Assembly (NCBI GenBank): GCA_017410325.1 | Contig: JAFQRA010000020.1 | Coordinates: 1-64,000, forward strand | Length of the DNA stretch: 64,000 nt | Origin: Clostridia bacterium | GTDB lineage: Bacteria; Bacillota; Clostridia; Oscillospirales; Acutalibacteraceae | Direction of reading: 5' to 3' | In this document: positions 42,965 to 52,384 of the stretch, piece by piece | Position numbering within the stretch: the first letter of the stretch is position 1 | Layout: every line of letters begins with the position of its first letter | Translations under genes and position numbers: made by a program | Notes under the pieces: generated by a model | What the model was told of the DNA's origin: nothing | The model's input: only the letters and a program-made list of their open reading frames with translations | Databases searched by the model: none

Positions 42965-45169
42965 ATGACTACTCTCAGATCATTCGACACATTCAAGACT
43001 TTTAAGACTGAAATTGCCGGCAGACCCTTCGTAGTCGAAATCGGTAAGATGGCAGAGCTTGCAGGCGGCGCCTGCCTTGTCCGCTACGGCGAGACAAACG
43101 TACTCTGTACGGCTACAATGGCTGCAAAGCCCCGTGAAGGCGTAGATTTCTTCCCCCTCTCCGTTGACTTTGAGGAGAAGCTTTACTCCGTAGGCCGTAT
43201 TCCCGGCTCCTTCCAGCGCCGCGAGGGCAGAGCAAGCGAAAAGGCTACTCTCGCTTCCCGCGTTATCGACAGACCCATCCGTCCTCTCTTCCCCAAGGAT
43301 ATGAGAAACGATGTCGGCGTTGTTGCAACGGTTATGTCCGTTGACCCCGACTGCTCACCCGAAATCACCGCTATGCTCGGTGTTTCAATTGCAATCTCCA
43401 TTTCCGAAATTCCGTGGGAAGGCCCCGTTTCCGGCGTTGTTGTCGGTATGATTGACGGCGAATATATCATCAACCCCACAGCAGAGCAGAAGGAAAAGAG
43501 CGATATGTACGTAACCGTCGCTTCCACCTCCGAGCTTGTTGCTATGATTGAGGCTATGGCAAACGAAGTTACCAACGACGAAATGTACAACGGCATTATG
43601 TTTGCTCACGCCGAAAACCAGAAGATTGTCGAGTTCATCAACACAATCAAGGCTGAGTGCGGCAAGGAAAAGATTGAGTTCCCGTCCAACGACCCCGCTC
43701 CCGAAATGTACGAGGCTATCAAGGACTTCGCTATCGAGGATATCCGCGTAGCTCTTGACACGGACGACAAGCGCATCCGTGACGAGCGTCTCAAGCCCAT
43801 CTACGAGGCTGTTCACGCAAAGTTTGACGAGGTTTATCCCGAGGAAATCGCAAAGATTGACGATTGCCTTTACAAGACACAGAAGTACGTCGTACGCCGC
43901 TGGCTGCTTGACGACAACAAGCGTGTTGACGGCAGAGGCATCAACGACGTCCGTCCCCTCGCAGCAGAAATTGACCTTCTCGACAGAGCACACGGTACGG
44001 GTATGTTCACAAGAGGCCAGACACAGGTACTCACTGTTACAACACTCGGCCCGATGAGCGATGCACAGCTTCTTGACGGTATCGACAACGAAACCGAGAA
44101 GAGATATATGCACCACTACAACTTCCCGTCCTACTCCGTAGGCGAGACCAAGCCCAGCAGAGGCCCCGGCAGACGTGAAATCGGTCACGGCGCACTTGCA
44201 GAGAAGGCTCTTCTTCCCGTAATTCCCTCCGTTGAGGAATTCCCGTACTGCATCCGCCTTGTTTCCGAGGTTCTTTCCTCCAACGGCTCCACTTCACAGG
44301 CTTCCGTCTGCGGCTCAACACTTTCACTTATGGCAGCAGGCGTTCCGATCAAGGCTCCCGTTGCAGGTATCTCCTGCGGTCTTGTTACCGAGGGCGACCG
44401 CTTTATGACTATGGTTGATATCCAGGGCCTTGAGGACTTCTTCGGCGATATGGACTTCAAGGTTGCAGGCTCCAAGAAGGGTATCACAGCTATCCAGATG
44501 GACCTCAAGGTACACGGTCTTACTCCCGCTATCATCCGTGAAGCTCTCGACAAGACATACACAGCACGCTGTGAAATTCTTGACGAGGTAATGCTCAAGT
44601 GTATTGCAGAGCCCCGTAAGGAGCTTTCCAAGTACGCTCCCAAGATGCTCACAACCAAGGTACCCGTTGAGAAAATCAGCGAGGTTATCGGTAAGCAGGG
44701 CAAGGTTATCCAGAAGATTTGTGCAGAGTGCAACTGTAAGGTTGACGTTGAGGAGGATGGCTCCGTATTCATCTGCGCCCTCGATATCGAGGATGCAGAG
44801 CGTGCACTCCTTATGGTCAACACAATTGCCAACGACCCCGAGCCCGGCTCATTCTACAACGGCGTTGTTACACGCCTTATGGACTTCGGCGCATTCGTTG
44901 AAATTGCTCCCGGTAAGGAAGGCCTTGTTCACATCAGCCGCCTTGATGTTAAGCGCACCGAGAAGGTAGAGGACGTTGTTGCAGTAGGCGATGAGGTTAT
45001 TGTTAAGGTGCTCGAAATCGACGACCAGGGCAGACTCAACCTCTCCAGAAGAGATGCTCTTATCGAAATTGAGGGTATGGTACCCGAAAACACAATTTCC
45101 GATGCTCCCCGCCGTCCTGCTCCCCGCAAGGATTTCCGCGGCGGCCGCGACAGAAAGCCCAGAAACTAA
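42965..45169 (+). CDS. pnp: Polyribonucleotide nucleotidyltransferase (PNPase)
   Basis: 734 residues. Two RNase PH domains (RYGETNVLCTATMAAKPREGVDFFPLSVDFEEK and GRGINDVRPLAAEIDLLDRAHGTGMFTRGQTQVLTVTTLG), a helical linker, then KH (EVIGKQGKVIQKICAECNCKVDVEEDG) and S1 (FYNGVVTRLMDFGAFVEIAPGKEGLVHISRL) domains and a basic tail. Degrades RNA 3'-5' using phosphate. ATG at 42965 with AGAGGT is taken; an upstream TTG would lack a site. Confidence 0.97.
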   Translation: MTTLRSFDTFKTFKTEIAGRPFVVEIGKMAELAGGACLVRYGETNVLCTATMAAKPREGVDFFPLSVDFEEKLYSVGRIPGSFQRREGRASEKATLASRVIDRPIRPLFPKDMRNDVGVVATVMSVDPDCSPEITAMLGVSIAISISEIPWEGPVSGVVVGMIDGEYIINPTAEQKEKSDMYVTVASTSELVAMIEAMANEVTNDEMYNGIMFAHAENQKIVEFINTIKAECGKEKIEFPSNDPAPEMYEAIKDFAIEDIRVALDTDDKRIRDERLKPIYEAVHAKFDEVYPEEIAKIDDCLYKTQKYVVRRWLLDDNKRVDGRGINDVRPLAAEIDLLDRAHGTGMFTRGQTQVLTVTTLGPMSDAQLLDGIDNETEKRYMHHYNFPSYSVGETKPSRGPGRREIGHGALAEKALLPVIPSVEEFPYCIRLVSEVLSSNGSTSQASVCGSTLSLMAAGVPIKAPVAGISCGLVTEGDRFMTMVDIQGLEDFFGDMDFKVAGSKKGITAIQMDLKVHGLTPAIIREALDKTYTARCEILDEVMLKCIAEPRKELSKYAPKMLTTKVPVEKISEVIGKQGKVIQKICAECNCKVDVEEDGSVFICALDIEDAERALLMVNTIANDPEPGSFYNGVVTRLMDFGAFVEIAPGKEGLVHISRLDVKRTEKVEDVVAVGDEVIVKVLEIDDQGRLNLSRRDALIEIEGMVPENTISDAPRRPAPRKDFRGGRDRKPRN

Positions 45170-45199
45170 TTAGAAATTCGGAATTAAAGAATAGTTAAA

Positions 45200-45243
45200 A
45201 AAGATTAACCGCTATTGCTTGGAGGCTGGCGGTTAATTTTTTT
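45200..45243 (+). terminator. Terminator of rpsO-pnp
   Basis: ATTAACCGC (45204-45212) pairs with GCGGTTAAT (45229-45237) followed by a T-run. Confidence 0.8.
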
Positions 45244-45285
45244 GTGCTCAAGAATTGTTGCAACCAAACCGACACGGTGTTGGAT

Positions 45286-45353
45286 TTTGTAACCGTTTTG
45301 TAACTATTTGTAACCATTTGTAACTTCTTTTTCGGTAAATGCTGTGCTATAAT
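45286..45353 (+). promoter_or_regulatory. Four phased TTTGTAAC direct repeats and promoter
   Basis: TTTGTAAC begins at 45286, 45297, 45307 and 45317, so the copies lie one helical turn apart (11, 10, 10 bp). Immediately after is a weak -35 (TTCTTT, 45325-45330), 17 bp and a consensus TATAAT (45348-45353). This is the layout of an activator-dependent promoter, for example for a response regulator. Confidence 0.7.
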
Positions 45354-45412
45354 GTAATTTGCAAGTGAACGGTTTCACGAAGCGATTTTATTAAAAAAAG
45401 GAGAATTTGAAA

Positions 45413-45994
45413 ATGAAAAAATTACTATCAATCGTGCTTTGCCTCGCTATGCTGCTGACGGTAGTTCCTTTAACGGCTTTTGCGGCAGACACGGAAGAAG
45501 AGCAGCTTCCCTATTGTGAAATTAAGTTCAAGGAAGGCTGCAGCGATGAACTGAAGGTAGGCGAAACGACAGAAATTTATATTGATTATTGTCCCGGCGA
45601 GTACGAGGAATACGAGCTTGAGATTTGGACTTATTCGAGGTACGTCTGTGAAATGGAAATTATCACGGATGAAAGCACGGGACTTGTAACCGGAGCAATA
45701 ATAACGGCACTTCAGACTGGTACTTACTATCCTGCGGCAAGCATTAAGACTCCCGACGGCAGAGTTATTGAACAGGATATGGTCACTATATGGGTAAGCG
45801 AGGTTGATGAAAGACCGTTTTTTGAAAGGGCAGGAGATTGGATAAAAACGTTGCCTGCAAACATTTTTATGAGTCTGTATATAACGTTTATTGCAGGCGG
45901 TTCTATGGCACTTTCCGTGTTTGACATTCCGAAAATAATAGCTGATTGGATTTCAGAATTATACGGAAATATTAAAGAAAAGCTGAACGCATAA
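45413..45994 (+). CDS. Exported protein with C-terminal membrane helix, unknown function
   Basis: 193 residues. Signal peptide 1-24 (cleavage near AFAAD), an Ig-like beta domain (about 30-130: CEIKFKEGCSDELKVGETTEIYIDYCPGEYEEYELEIWTYS), then a hydrophobic segment (about 145-170) and an amphipathic tail. ATG at 45413 with AAAGGAG. Not recognised. Expression appears controlled by the phased repeats upstream; followed by a bidirectional terminator. Confidence 0.7.
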   Translation: MKKLLSIVLCLAMLLTVVPLTAFAADTEEEQLPYCEIKFKEGCSDELKVGETTEIYIDYCPGEYEEYELEIWTYSRYVCEMEIITDESTGLVTGAIITALQTGTYYPAASIKTPDGRVIEQDMVTIWVSEVDERPFFERAGDWIKTLPANIFMSLYITFIAGGSMALSVFDIPKIIADWISELYGNIKEKLNA

Positions 45995-45996
45995 CT

Positions 45997-46031
45997 AAAA
46001 AGGCTGTCCCGATTTGTCGGGGCAGCCTTTT
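45997..46031. terminator. Bidirectional terminator
   Basis: AAAAGGCTG..CCCGA pairs with TCGGG..CAGCCTTTT; shared by convergent genes. Confidence 0.85.
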
Positions 46032-46048
46032 GAACTGTTTGCTTATAT

Positions 46049-47539
46049 TTACTTTGCTTGCTTTCTCTTTTCGATTTCGGCAAGCATGTGCTCGTACTGC
46101 TTTTCGTCGATTTTTGTCTTTTTAATCATTACGAAATAGCCCGTAGCCATAAGTATAATTGGAATCAGGCCGATGATAAGGCGCAGGACTACGACCATAT
46201 AACCGTCTGCTCCGTCAAGCACGGCCTGAACGCCCGTGAGCTTTTGCTCCTCGGTTATGTAGCCGAGATTTGCCTGCTGCTCAAGGTCGGAAATGCCGTT
46301 TGTGATTGAAAGCATACCGATTGCAAGGTAGGTTACCATTGTAATCAGCTTCTGCAAGGCGCTTGACATTTTTGCCATAAACGGACGCACGGAGAAGATA
46401 ATGCCCTCGTTTCTTTCGCCCGTCTTGTACTCGTTGTATTCAATCGTGTTCATTAGGCAGATTGTAACGACCATATAGAACAGCGAGTAGCCGAAGCCGA
46501 TAACCATAGCCTCAATGCAGTACAGCCGGAATTTGAGCTCACCCGGCACAAAGAAGCCCGTAACGAGAATTGCGGCACAGCCGGAGCAGGCGCAGAGCAG
46601 GGCAACAAGTGCAAGCTTGAAGCGCTCAAGGCGTTTTGAAATGACGGGATAGATAAAGAAGACGATGCCCGATGCGGCGGCGTAGAAGGTTGTAAACATT
46701 GTGACGTTTGAGCCCTCATAGCCGAATTCGAGGTAGAAATAGTTGGTGACAAAGCTTGTGACAACCGCACCTGCAAGGTTTACCACGAGCATTATAAGCG
46801 CAACCCAAAGAAGCTGATCGTTGCCGAAAATAACCTTGATGAGCTTCTTTAAGCCCGTTCTCTCTTCAAGCGGAACGTTTGCAACGTGCGGTTCTTTAAC
46901 CGTTGCGCATACCGTTGCCTGTCCTGCGACAAAGGCAGAGGCAAAAATAATTGAAATTACCATATAGGCGGTGATTGAGTTGCCGCCGATTGTGTTCTTG
47001 CCCGCGGTAAGTATCGGGATAAGTGCGGTTGAAAGGACGGTGCCGAGACCTGCAAAAAGGTTTGCAAAGGAGGTTATGCTGTTTCTTTCGTGTGCCTTGC
47101 TCGTCAGCGAAGAAAGCATTGACCAGTAGGAGATATCGTTCATCGTGTAGGTGATATCCCACAGCAGATAGAGCACGGTGAAAACGCCGACGAAGGCCCA
47201 GCCGGTAATACGGTTTGAGAAGAAGATTACGAGCATAACCGCATTCGTAACCGCGCCGATTAAAATCCACGGCTTGAATTTGCCGAATTTGGTGCGAGTG
47301 TTTTCAATAATTCCGCCCATAATCGGGTCGTTGAAAGCATCCCACACACAGCAGATAATCATAATAACGCTGATTGCGCTGAACTGCTCGGTTGTGAGCT
47401 GACGGGTGTAGAGTATGTAGGTGAGCAGGAACGCATTGTACAGGTTGTACGCAAGGTCTCTGCCGACACCCGGCACGGAATAGCACCATTTGTTTCTGCG
47501 GAAGATTTTTTGCTCGGGAGTCAATGCTGTCTTAGCCAT
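46049..47539 (-). CDS. GPH-family sodium:sugar symporter (MFS, MelB-like)
   Basis: 496 residues with about 12 transmembrane helices. GVGRDLAYNLYNAFLLTYIL, WDAFNDPIMGGIIENTRTKFGKFKPWILIG and WDITYTMNDISYWSMLSSLT are hallmark segments of the glycoside-pentoside-hexuronide cation symporters. Imports a sugar or glycoside with Na+ or H+; possible substrates are the galactosides or pentosides used by enzymes in this window (inference). Confidence 0.9.
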   Translation of the reverse strand: MAKTALTPEQKIFRRNKWCYSVPGVGRDLAYNLYNAFLLTYILYTRQLTTEQFSAISVIMIICCVWDAFNDPIMGGIIENTRTKFGKFKPWILIGAVTNAVMLVIFFSNRITGWAFVGVFTVLYLLWDITYTMNDISYWSMLSSLTSKAHERNSITSFANLFAGLGTVLSTALIPILTAGKNTIGGNSITAYMVISIIFASAFVAGQATVCATVKEPHVANVPLEERTGLKKLIKVIFGNDQLLWVALIMLVVNLAGAVVTSFVTNYFYLEFGYEGSNVTMFTTFYAAASGIVFFIYPVISKRLERFKLALVALLCACSGCAAILVTGFFVPGELKFRLYCIEAMVIGFGYSLFYMVVTICLMNTIEYNEYKTGERNEGIIFSVRPFMAKMSSALQKLITMVTYLAIGMLSITNGISDLEQQANLGYITEEQKLTGVQAVLDGADGYMVVVLRLIIGLIPIILMATGYFVMIKKTKIDEKQYEHMLAEIEKRKQAK

Positions 47540-47639
47540 TAAGCCACCGCCTTAAAAGTATATTTGATTTAAGTATAAATTTTATGAGGTGATATGTCAA
47601 GCAAATTGGAGTTTGTCGAGGACAAACAATTCGTAATGC

Positions 47640-47870
47640 GTAATTCGTAATTAATGGTGGGTTTCACCCACACCCAATTATAATTTAACCCTTAAAAGCG
47701 TGTCGTTCTGAGGCGAAGCCGAAGGATCTTTTATGCTTTAAGATTTTTCGCTTTGCTCAGAATGACACCACTTTTTTGTTTCATCTGTTATATTCGGGTG
47801 CGGGTGTCCCGCCATCAATTCCTAATTCATAATTCATAATTTTTGTCTGTCAACAGACAGACAAACCGTA
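47640..47870. repeat. Block of intergenic repeats
   Basis: The 455-base gap between the symporter and phosphoesterase genes has no gene. It carries repeated TAATTCGTAAT/TAATTCATAAT units, an imperfect palindrome (47701-47730 with 47740-47767, TTCTGAGGCGAAGCC versus CGCTTTGCTCAGAA), and a hairpin TTTGTCTGT/ACAGACAAA (about 47841-47865). The middle palindrome is of the TGTCATTCTGAG type seen between genes in many genomes. Confidence 0.6.
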
Positions 47871-47879
47871 ATTTCTTCC

Positions 47880-47908
47880 TTTACAATATTTTATTTTTGT
47901 GCTATATT
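47880..47908 (+). promoter_or_regulatory. Promoter
   Basis: TTTACA (47880-47885), 17 bp, TATATT (47903-47908), upstream of the phosphoesterase. Confidence 0.55.
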
Positions 47909-47994
47909 AATAATTGTTTATTTTATTGCCGGTACTGATTTAAATGTTCCGTGTACAGGCTGTATTCAAATAAAACTAAAAGGGGAAAACAAAA

Positions 47995-48954
47995 ATGTTA
48001 GCAAAACTTTTCAGCTTATGTCTTGCAATTATGTACGCAATCACGCCTTACGTTGCTCCGTCAACCGAAACACCGATTGACGTGCTTGATGCAAGCTCGG
48101 TAAAGCTTACCTTTGCCGCTCTTGCAGACCCTCAGGTGTCAAACTATATGTTTGAGCGCGAGAGAGTTATGCACGGCGCAGGCGATGACCTTGCAAACTC
48201 CTGCGTTGATATTGATGCGCTTCTTATCGCAGGCGATATTGCGGAAAACGGCCTTCAGTGCGAGTTTGACACCGTTGCTTCACATATTGAGGATGCACCG
48301 GTCAAAAACTACATTATGGCGGCAGGCAACCACGATGTGAGACTGCGCCTTTACAAGCAGAGCACAAAGCGTTTCTGCGAATTTGCAAATGGCCTTAACG
48401 AAAAGGCTGGCAGTGAGCTTGTAATTGATTCTCTCAGCTATTCCTACGAAGTAAACGGCTACACATTCATCGTAATGGGCACGGACAAAACCGAAATGGA
48501 AGAGTCCTACATCAGCCCCGAACAGCTTGAGTGGCTTGACCAAACTCTTGCCGAAGTTTCGGGCAGCAAGCCTGTGTTTGTAGTTTTCCATCAGATTCTT
48601 AAAGATACTCACGGCCTTCCTCTCACATGGGGCAGCGGCAACAACGAAAAGGCAGGCACAATCGGCGAACAGTCGGATGAAATTCAGGCTATCCTTAATA
48701 AGTACAGCAACGTTATTCTTATTACGGGCCATATGCACACGGGCTTCGGTCAGTATACCTACCAGAAGGTTGATAATTTCCATTCAATCAACCTGCCCTC
48801 GCTTTGTATTAACAACAAGGACGGCGACTACAACGGCCCCGGCATCGGCTATATGGTCGAGGTTTACAGCGAGAAGGTCGTTTTCAGAGCAAGAGACTTT
48901 GACGACGGCTGCTATGTGCCTGAGTACGATATAACGATTAATCTTTCAAAATAA
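47995..48954 (+). CDS. Exported metallophosphoesterase
   Basis: 319 residues, signal peptide 1-23. Calcineurin-like motifs: ALADPQVSNYMF, IAGDIAENG, MAAGNHDVR, VFHQILKDTHG and TGHMHTGFG. Lacks the extra N-terminal domain of the phosphatase at 10.9 kb. Probably a surface phosphodiesterase or phosphatase. AAGGGG before the ATG; 20 bases upstream of the patatin gene, likely one transcript. Confidence 0.85.
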   Translation: MLAKLFSLCLAIMYAITPYVAPSTETPIDVLDASSVKLTFAALADPQVSNYMFERERVMHGAGDDLANSCVDIDALLIAGDIAENGLQCEFDTVASHIEDAPVKNYIMAAGNHDVRLRLYKQSTKRFCEFANGLNEKAGSELVIDSLSYSYEVNGYTFIVMGTDKTEMEESYISPEQLEWLDQTLAEVSGSKPVFVVFHQILKDTHGLPLTWGSGNNEKAGTIGEQSDEIQAILNKYSNVILITGHMHTGFGQYTYQKVDNFHSINLPSLCINNKDGDYNGPGIGYMVEVYSEKVVFRARDFDDGCYVPEYDITINLSK

Positions 48955-48974
48955 ATCGTAACGGAGTTGATTTT

Positions 48975-49820
48975 ATGCCCGGTATGGTTCTCGAAGGCGG
49001 CACCTTCCGTCCGCTTTTCTCCTGCGGTGTTATGGATGCGCTGCTTGAAAACGACGTTCATTTTCCTTATCTTGTAGGCGTTTCGGCAGGCATATCCGAC
49101 AGCGTTTCTTACATTTCCAAGCAAAAGGGAAGAAACCTTGATATGATTGTTGAGTACCGCCATGACAAGCGTTACTTCGGCATCCGTAATCTTTTTACCG
49201 AGGACCGTTCCCTTTTCGGCAGAAAGTTTATTTATGAAACCCTGCCCAACGAAATCAATCTGTTTGACTTTGAAACCTTCCGTGCAAACCCTGCCGAAAT
49301 ATGGGTAGGCGTAACCAATGCTCAAACGGGTGAAATGGAGTATTACTGCGATAAGGAAGGGAAAGAAGGCTTTTTGCTGCTTGAAGCTACCTGCGCTTTG
49401 CCGATAGCCTTTCCGCCGATAATCTATAACGGCAAGCAGTATTACGACGGCGGTCTGGTCGATTCAATACCCGCCAAAAAAGCTATTGAGGACGGCCACG
49501 AAAAGCTGCTGATTGTCCTTACGCGTACAGAAGGCTACGTCAAGGAGGAGTCCAAGGTATATAAGCTTGCCGCGGCACTGCTCAAACGCAAATACCCAAA
49601 GGTTGCCGAATTGCTTCTTACCCGCCATATCCGCTACAACAAGGAGGTTGAATTCTGCAATCAGCTTGAAAAAGAGGGCAAGGCAGTGGTGCTCCGCCCG
49701 AGTGAGGATGTGCAGATAGCATCCCTTGAAAGCGATGTTGAAAAAATAAAGAAAATTTATTGGTACGGCTACGACCTTGCCAATAAGAATATGGACAGAA
49801 TAAAAGCGTTGTTTGATTAA
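48975..49820 (+). CDS. Patatin-like phospholipase
   Basis: 281 residues. Oxyanion loop LEGGTFRPLFSCGVMDAL, nucleophile elbow VGVSAGISDSVSY (GxSxG Ser), and DGGLVDSIPAKKA with the catalytic Asp of the Ser-Asp dyad. RssA/YjjU group; hydrolyses acyl esters of lipids inside the cell. Ends in a strong terminator. Confidence 0.9.
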   Translation: MPGMVLEGGTFRPLFSCGVMDALLENDVHFPYLVGVSAGISDSVSYISKQKGRNLDMIVEYRHDKRYFGIRNLFTEDRSLFGRKFIYETLPNEINLFDFETFRANPAEIWVGVTNAQTGEMEYYCDKEGKEGFLLLEATCALPIAFPPIIYNGKQYYDGGLVDSIPAKKAIEDGHEKLLIVLTRTEGYVKEESKVYKLAAALLKRKYPKVAELLLTRHIRYNKEVEFCNQLEKEGKAVVLRPSEDVQIASLESDVEKIKKIYWYGYDLANKNMDRIKALFD

Positions 49821-49836
49821 GTCCAATCAAAAATAA

Positions 49837-49878
49837 CAGCATACAGTATTACCGAAAATACTGTATGCTGATTTTTTT
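49837..49878 (+). terminator. Terminator
   Basis: Perfect 14-bp stem (49837-49850 with 49857-49870) and T-run. Confidence 0.9.
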
Positions 49879-50557
49879 ATCGCAATATTATTTTTTCAAC
49901 CTCGTCATAACTGCCCGCAATATACGTCGGGCTGATATCGGGGTGAGGCTCGGCGGCAAAATAACAGGTGTCTATCCCTGCGTTTATTCCGCCCTTGATA
50001 TCCGAGGTAGGGGAGTCGCCGATAATTAAAATTCTGTGCTTGTCCTTTTCCTCTATATTTTCAAAAACATAGTCAAAATATTCCTTGTCGGGCTTCCGGA
50101 AGCCGATTTCCTCTGAAACAAAGGTCTTTATAAACACCTTGTCAAGTCCGCTGACAGCCATTCTTTTCGCCTGAATGTGAGCCGTGCCGTTGGTAACTGC
50201 GTAAAGCAGTACGCCTTTACTTATCAGCCTTTCGCACAGCTCGACTGCTCCGTCGTACAGTATGCCCATACCCGAAAGCAGCTCCTTGTAATCCTTGCCT
50301 ACCTGCTCGGCATCGGCGGTAATTCCCATTTCCTCAAACAGAAATTCATACCTTTTCGTGCCGATTTCTTCCTTGCCTATCTCCCTGCGCTCAAACGCCT
50401 TCCACAGGCTGTCATTTATTGCGGAGTAGCGCTTATAAACGTTGATATCACAAGGAATACCGTGCTTTTTCATAGCGGTGATAAAGCCCTGCCTTTCGGC
50501 GCTCGCAAAGTCGAGCAGCGTGCCGTCAAGGTCAAACAAAGCGGTTGTGTATTTCAT
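49877..50557 (-). CDS. HAD-family nucleotidase (YjjG-type)
   Basis: 226 residues. HAD motifs: LFDLDGTLLDF (I), YAVTNGT (II), FRKPDKEYFDYVF (III Lys) and IIGDSPTSDIKGG (IV). The YjjG group removes phosphate from pyrimidine and non-canonical nucleotides, fitting its place after cdd and pdp in one minus-strand operon with 3-base gaps. Confidence 0.85.
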   Translation of the reverse strand: MKYTTALFDLDGTLLDFASAERQGFITAMKKHGIPCDINVYKRYSAINDSLWKAFERREIGKEEIGTKRYEFLFEEMGITADAEQVGKDYKELLSGMGILYDGAVELCERLISKGVLLYAVTNGTAHIQAKRMAVSGLDKVFIKTFVSEEIGFRKPDKEYFDYVFENIEEKDKHRILIIGDSPTSDIKGGINAGIDTCYFAAEPHPDISPTYIAGSYDEVEKIILR

Positions 50558-50560
50558 AGT

Positions 50561-51862
50561 CTACCTCACAGTTGAAATAATAATCGGGAGCACCTCGGGG
50601 CACTCGCTGCCAAGCGTTACAGCCGCCGTATATTCCTTTGCCGCCGGAGTGAAGAGAGCTTCGTCATTTGTGTAAAGTGTGGCAAGTATATCACCTTTAC
50701 ACACCTTGCTGCCCGTCTTCTTCAGAATTTTTAATCCTGCGGCAAAATCAATCGTGTCGTTTGCAGTTTTTCTGCCTGCGCCGAGCATACACGCGGCAAT
50801 TCCGATGCGCTCGGAATCCATTTTCGTTATATATCCGTCACTTTCTGCAACAATATCAAAGCTGTATTTTGCCTTCGGGAAATTGTCCGTACAGTCAAGA
50901 TACGCGCTGTCGCCTCCCTGTGCCTCAACGCAGGCCTTCAGGGTTTCAAGGGCTCTTCCGCTTTCAAGTGCCGCTCTTGCAAGGGCAGTACATTCTTTCT
51001 CGCTACCCTTGCCGGCAAGCACAAGCATATTTGCCGCAAGGCAGATGCAAAGCTCTTTCAAATCCTCGGGCCCGTTGCCCTTAAGCGTTTCAACCGCCTC
51101 AATAACCTCCAGGCTGTTGCCCACGTTAATGCCAAGCGGCACGTCCATATTTGAAATAACCGCCGCCGTCTTTCTGCCGACAGCCGTGCCTATATCTATC
51201 ATTTCTCTTGCAAGGCTTTGCGCAAGCTCAGGCGTTTTCATAAACGCACCGCTGCCCACCTTGATATCGAGTACTATGCACGCCGCACCTGCGGCAATTT
51301 TTTTGCTCATAATCGAGGAAGCGATAAGCGGAATGCTGTCAACCGTAGCCGTAACGTCACGCAGGGCATATAGCTTTTTGTCTGCCGGTGCAAGGTTGCC
51401 CGACTGACCGATAACGCTCATCGAGCTTTTTTCAACAACGCCGAAAAATTCCTCTCTCGTAAGAGTCGTTTTGTATCCGGGTATCGATTCAAGCTTGTCA
51501 ACCGTACCGCCCGTGTGACCGAGGCCTCTGCCGCTCATTTTTGCAACCTTAACGCCGCACGAAGCTACAATCGGGGCAACGATAAGCGTCGTTTTGTCGC
51601 CGACACCGCCGGTTGAGTGCTTGTCGGCAGTTATTCCTCCAAGCTGTGACAAATCCACCGTGTCGCCCGAGTTTGCCATAGCAAGCGTTAAATCAGCCGT
51701 TTCGCGCTTTGACATACCCTTGAAGAAAATTGCCATAAGCATAGCCGTCAGCTGGTAATCGGGAATTGAGCCGTCTGCCGCACCGAAGGCAAAAAACTCA
51801 ATTTCCTCTTGGCTTAGCTCAAGCCCGTCACGTTTTTTCTTGATAATATCGTAAAATCGCAT
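50561..51862 (-). CDS. pdp: Pyrimidine-nucleoside (thymidine) phosphorylase
   Basis: 433 residues. DKHSTGGVGDKTTLIVAPIVASCGVKVAKMSGRGLGHTGGTVDKLESIPG is the family signature with the phosphate-binding loop; MSKKIAAGAACIVLDIKVGSGAFMKT supplies the substrate Lys residues. Splits uridine/thymidine to base and (deoxy)ribose-1-phosphate. Middle gene of the salvage operon. Confidence 0.95.
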   Translation of the reverse strand: MRFYDIIKKKRDGLELSQEEIEFFAFGAADGSIPDYQLTAMLMAIFFKGMSKRETADLTLAMANSGDTVDLSQLGGITADKHSTGGVGDKTTLIVAPIVASCGVKVAKMSGRGLGHTGGTVDKLESIPGYKTTLTREEFFGVVEKSSMSVIGQSGNLAPADKKLYALRDVTATVDSIPLIASSIMSKKIAAGAACIVLDIKVGSGAFMKTPELAQSLAREMIDIGTAVGRKTAAVISNMDVPLGINVGNSLEVIEAVETLKGNGPEDLKELCICLAANMLVLAGKGSEKECTALARAALESGRALETLKACVEAQGGDSAYLDCTDNFPKAKYSFDIVAESDGYITKMDSERIGIAACMLGAGRKTANDTIDFAAGLKILKKTGSKVCKGDILATLYTNDEALFTPAAKEYTAAVTLGSECPEVLPIIISTVR

Positions 51863-51874
51863 AGTGTTAACACC

Positions 51875-52261
51875 TCATAAAGAAAAACTGTACGGCAGAA
51901 GACTGCCGAGTGTATGCTCCTCAAAATCGTGTGTGCTTCGGGCAACGATAACCCTGAAATCTCTGCCGCAGAGCTCACTCAGTACCTGCCTGCAAATTCC
52001 GCAGGGGTAGGGCAGGTCGGGTTCATTTCCCTTGCCTCCGACAATTGCAATCGCCTCAAAAGCCCTGTGGCCATTCGCAACAGCAGTAAAAAGAGCCGTG
52101 CGCTCGGCACACATTGTTGCGCCGTAGCTTGCGTTTTCAATATTACAGCCTGTGAAAATACTGCCGTCCTTACAAAGAACAGCCGCACCGACGCTGTAGC
52201 CCGAATAGGGTGAGTATGAATTTTTTCTCGCCTCAAGTGCCGCTGAAATCAGCTCTTTCAT
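51875..52261 (-). CDS. cdd: Cytidine deaminase
   Basis: 128 residues. GCNIENASYGATMCAERTAL gives the first zinc Cys and catalytic Glu, PYPCGICRQVLSELC the other two Cys. Tetrameric type. Deaminates cytidine to uridine, which feeds the phosphorylase encoded 12 bases downstream. Confidence 0.95.
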   Translation of the reverse strand: MKELISAALEARKNSYSPYSGYSVGAAVLCKDGSIFTGCNIENASYGATMCAERTALFTAVANGHRAFEAIAIVGGKGNEPDLPYPCGICRQVLSELCGRDFRVIVARSTHDFEEHTLGSLLPYSFSL

Positions 52262-52293
52262 TTTTTATAACTCCTTATTGTATTCTTCGGTTA

Positions 52294-52321
52294 ACAATAT
52301 TATACCATTTTACATAAGATA
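52294..52321 (+). promoter_or_regulatory. Possible sporulation sigma (SigE/SigK) promoter of cotJ
   Basis: CATAAGATA (52313-52321) fits the mother-cell -10 pattern CATAnnnTA; an AC 17 bases upstream and an ATA 13 bases upstream would fit SigK or SigE -35 boxes loosely. It is 64 bases before cotJA. No vegetative promoter was seen on this strand. Confidence 0.3.
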
Positions 52322-52326
52322 TACAA
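52299..52326 (-). promoter_or_regulatory. Promoter of cdd operon
   Basis: On the minus strand TTGTAT (52326-52321), 16 bp, TATAAT (52304-52299). Confidence 0.6.
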
Positions 52327-52384
52327 GAGCAGAGCACGATGAATTTTCACTCGTGTGCTCAATACACGAAAGGAGCACAAGTTT

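Noticed and set aside
43385-44188. 267-codon open frame antisense to pnp
   Set aside because: Lies wholly inside pnp, no ribosome site, composition typical of shadow frames.
45286-45324. TTTGTAAC repeats as a CRISPR or tandem minisatellite
   Set aside because: Units are 8 bases with 2-3 base gaps; no spacers, no cas genes. The helical phasing fits a regulator better.
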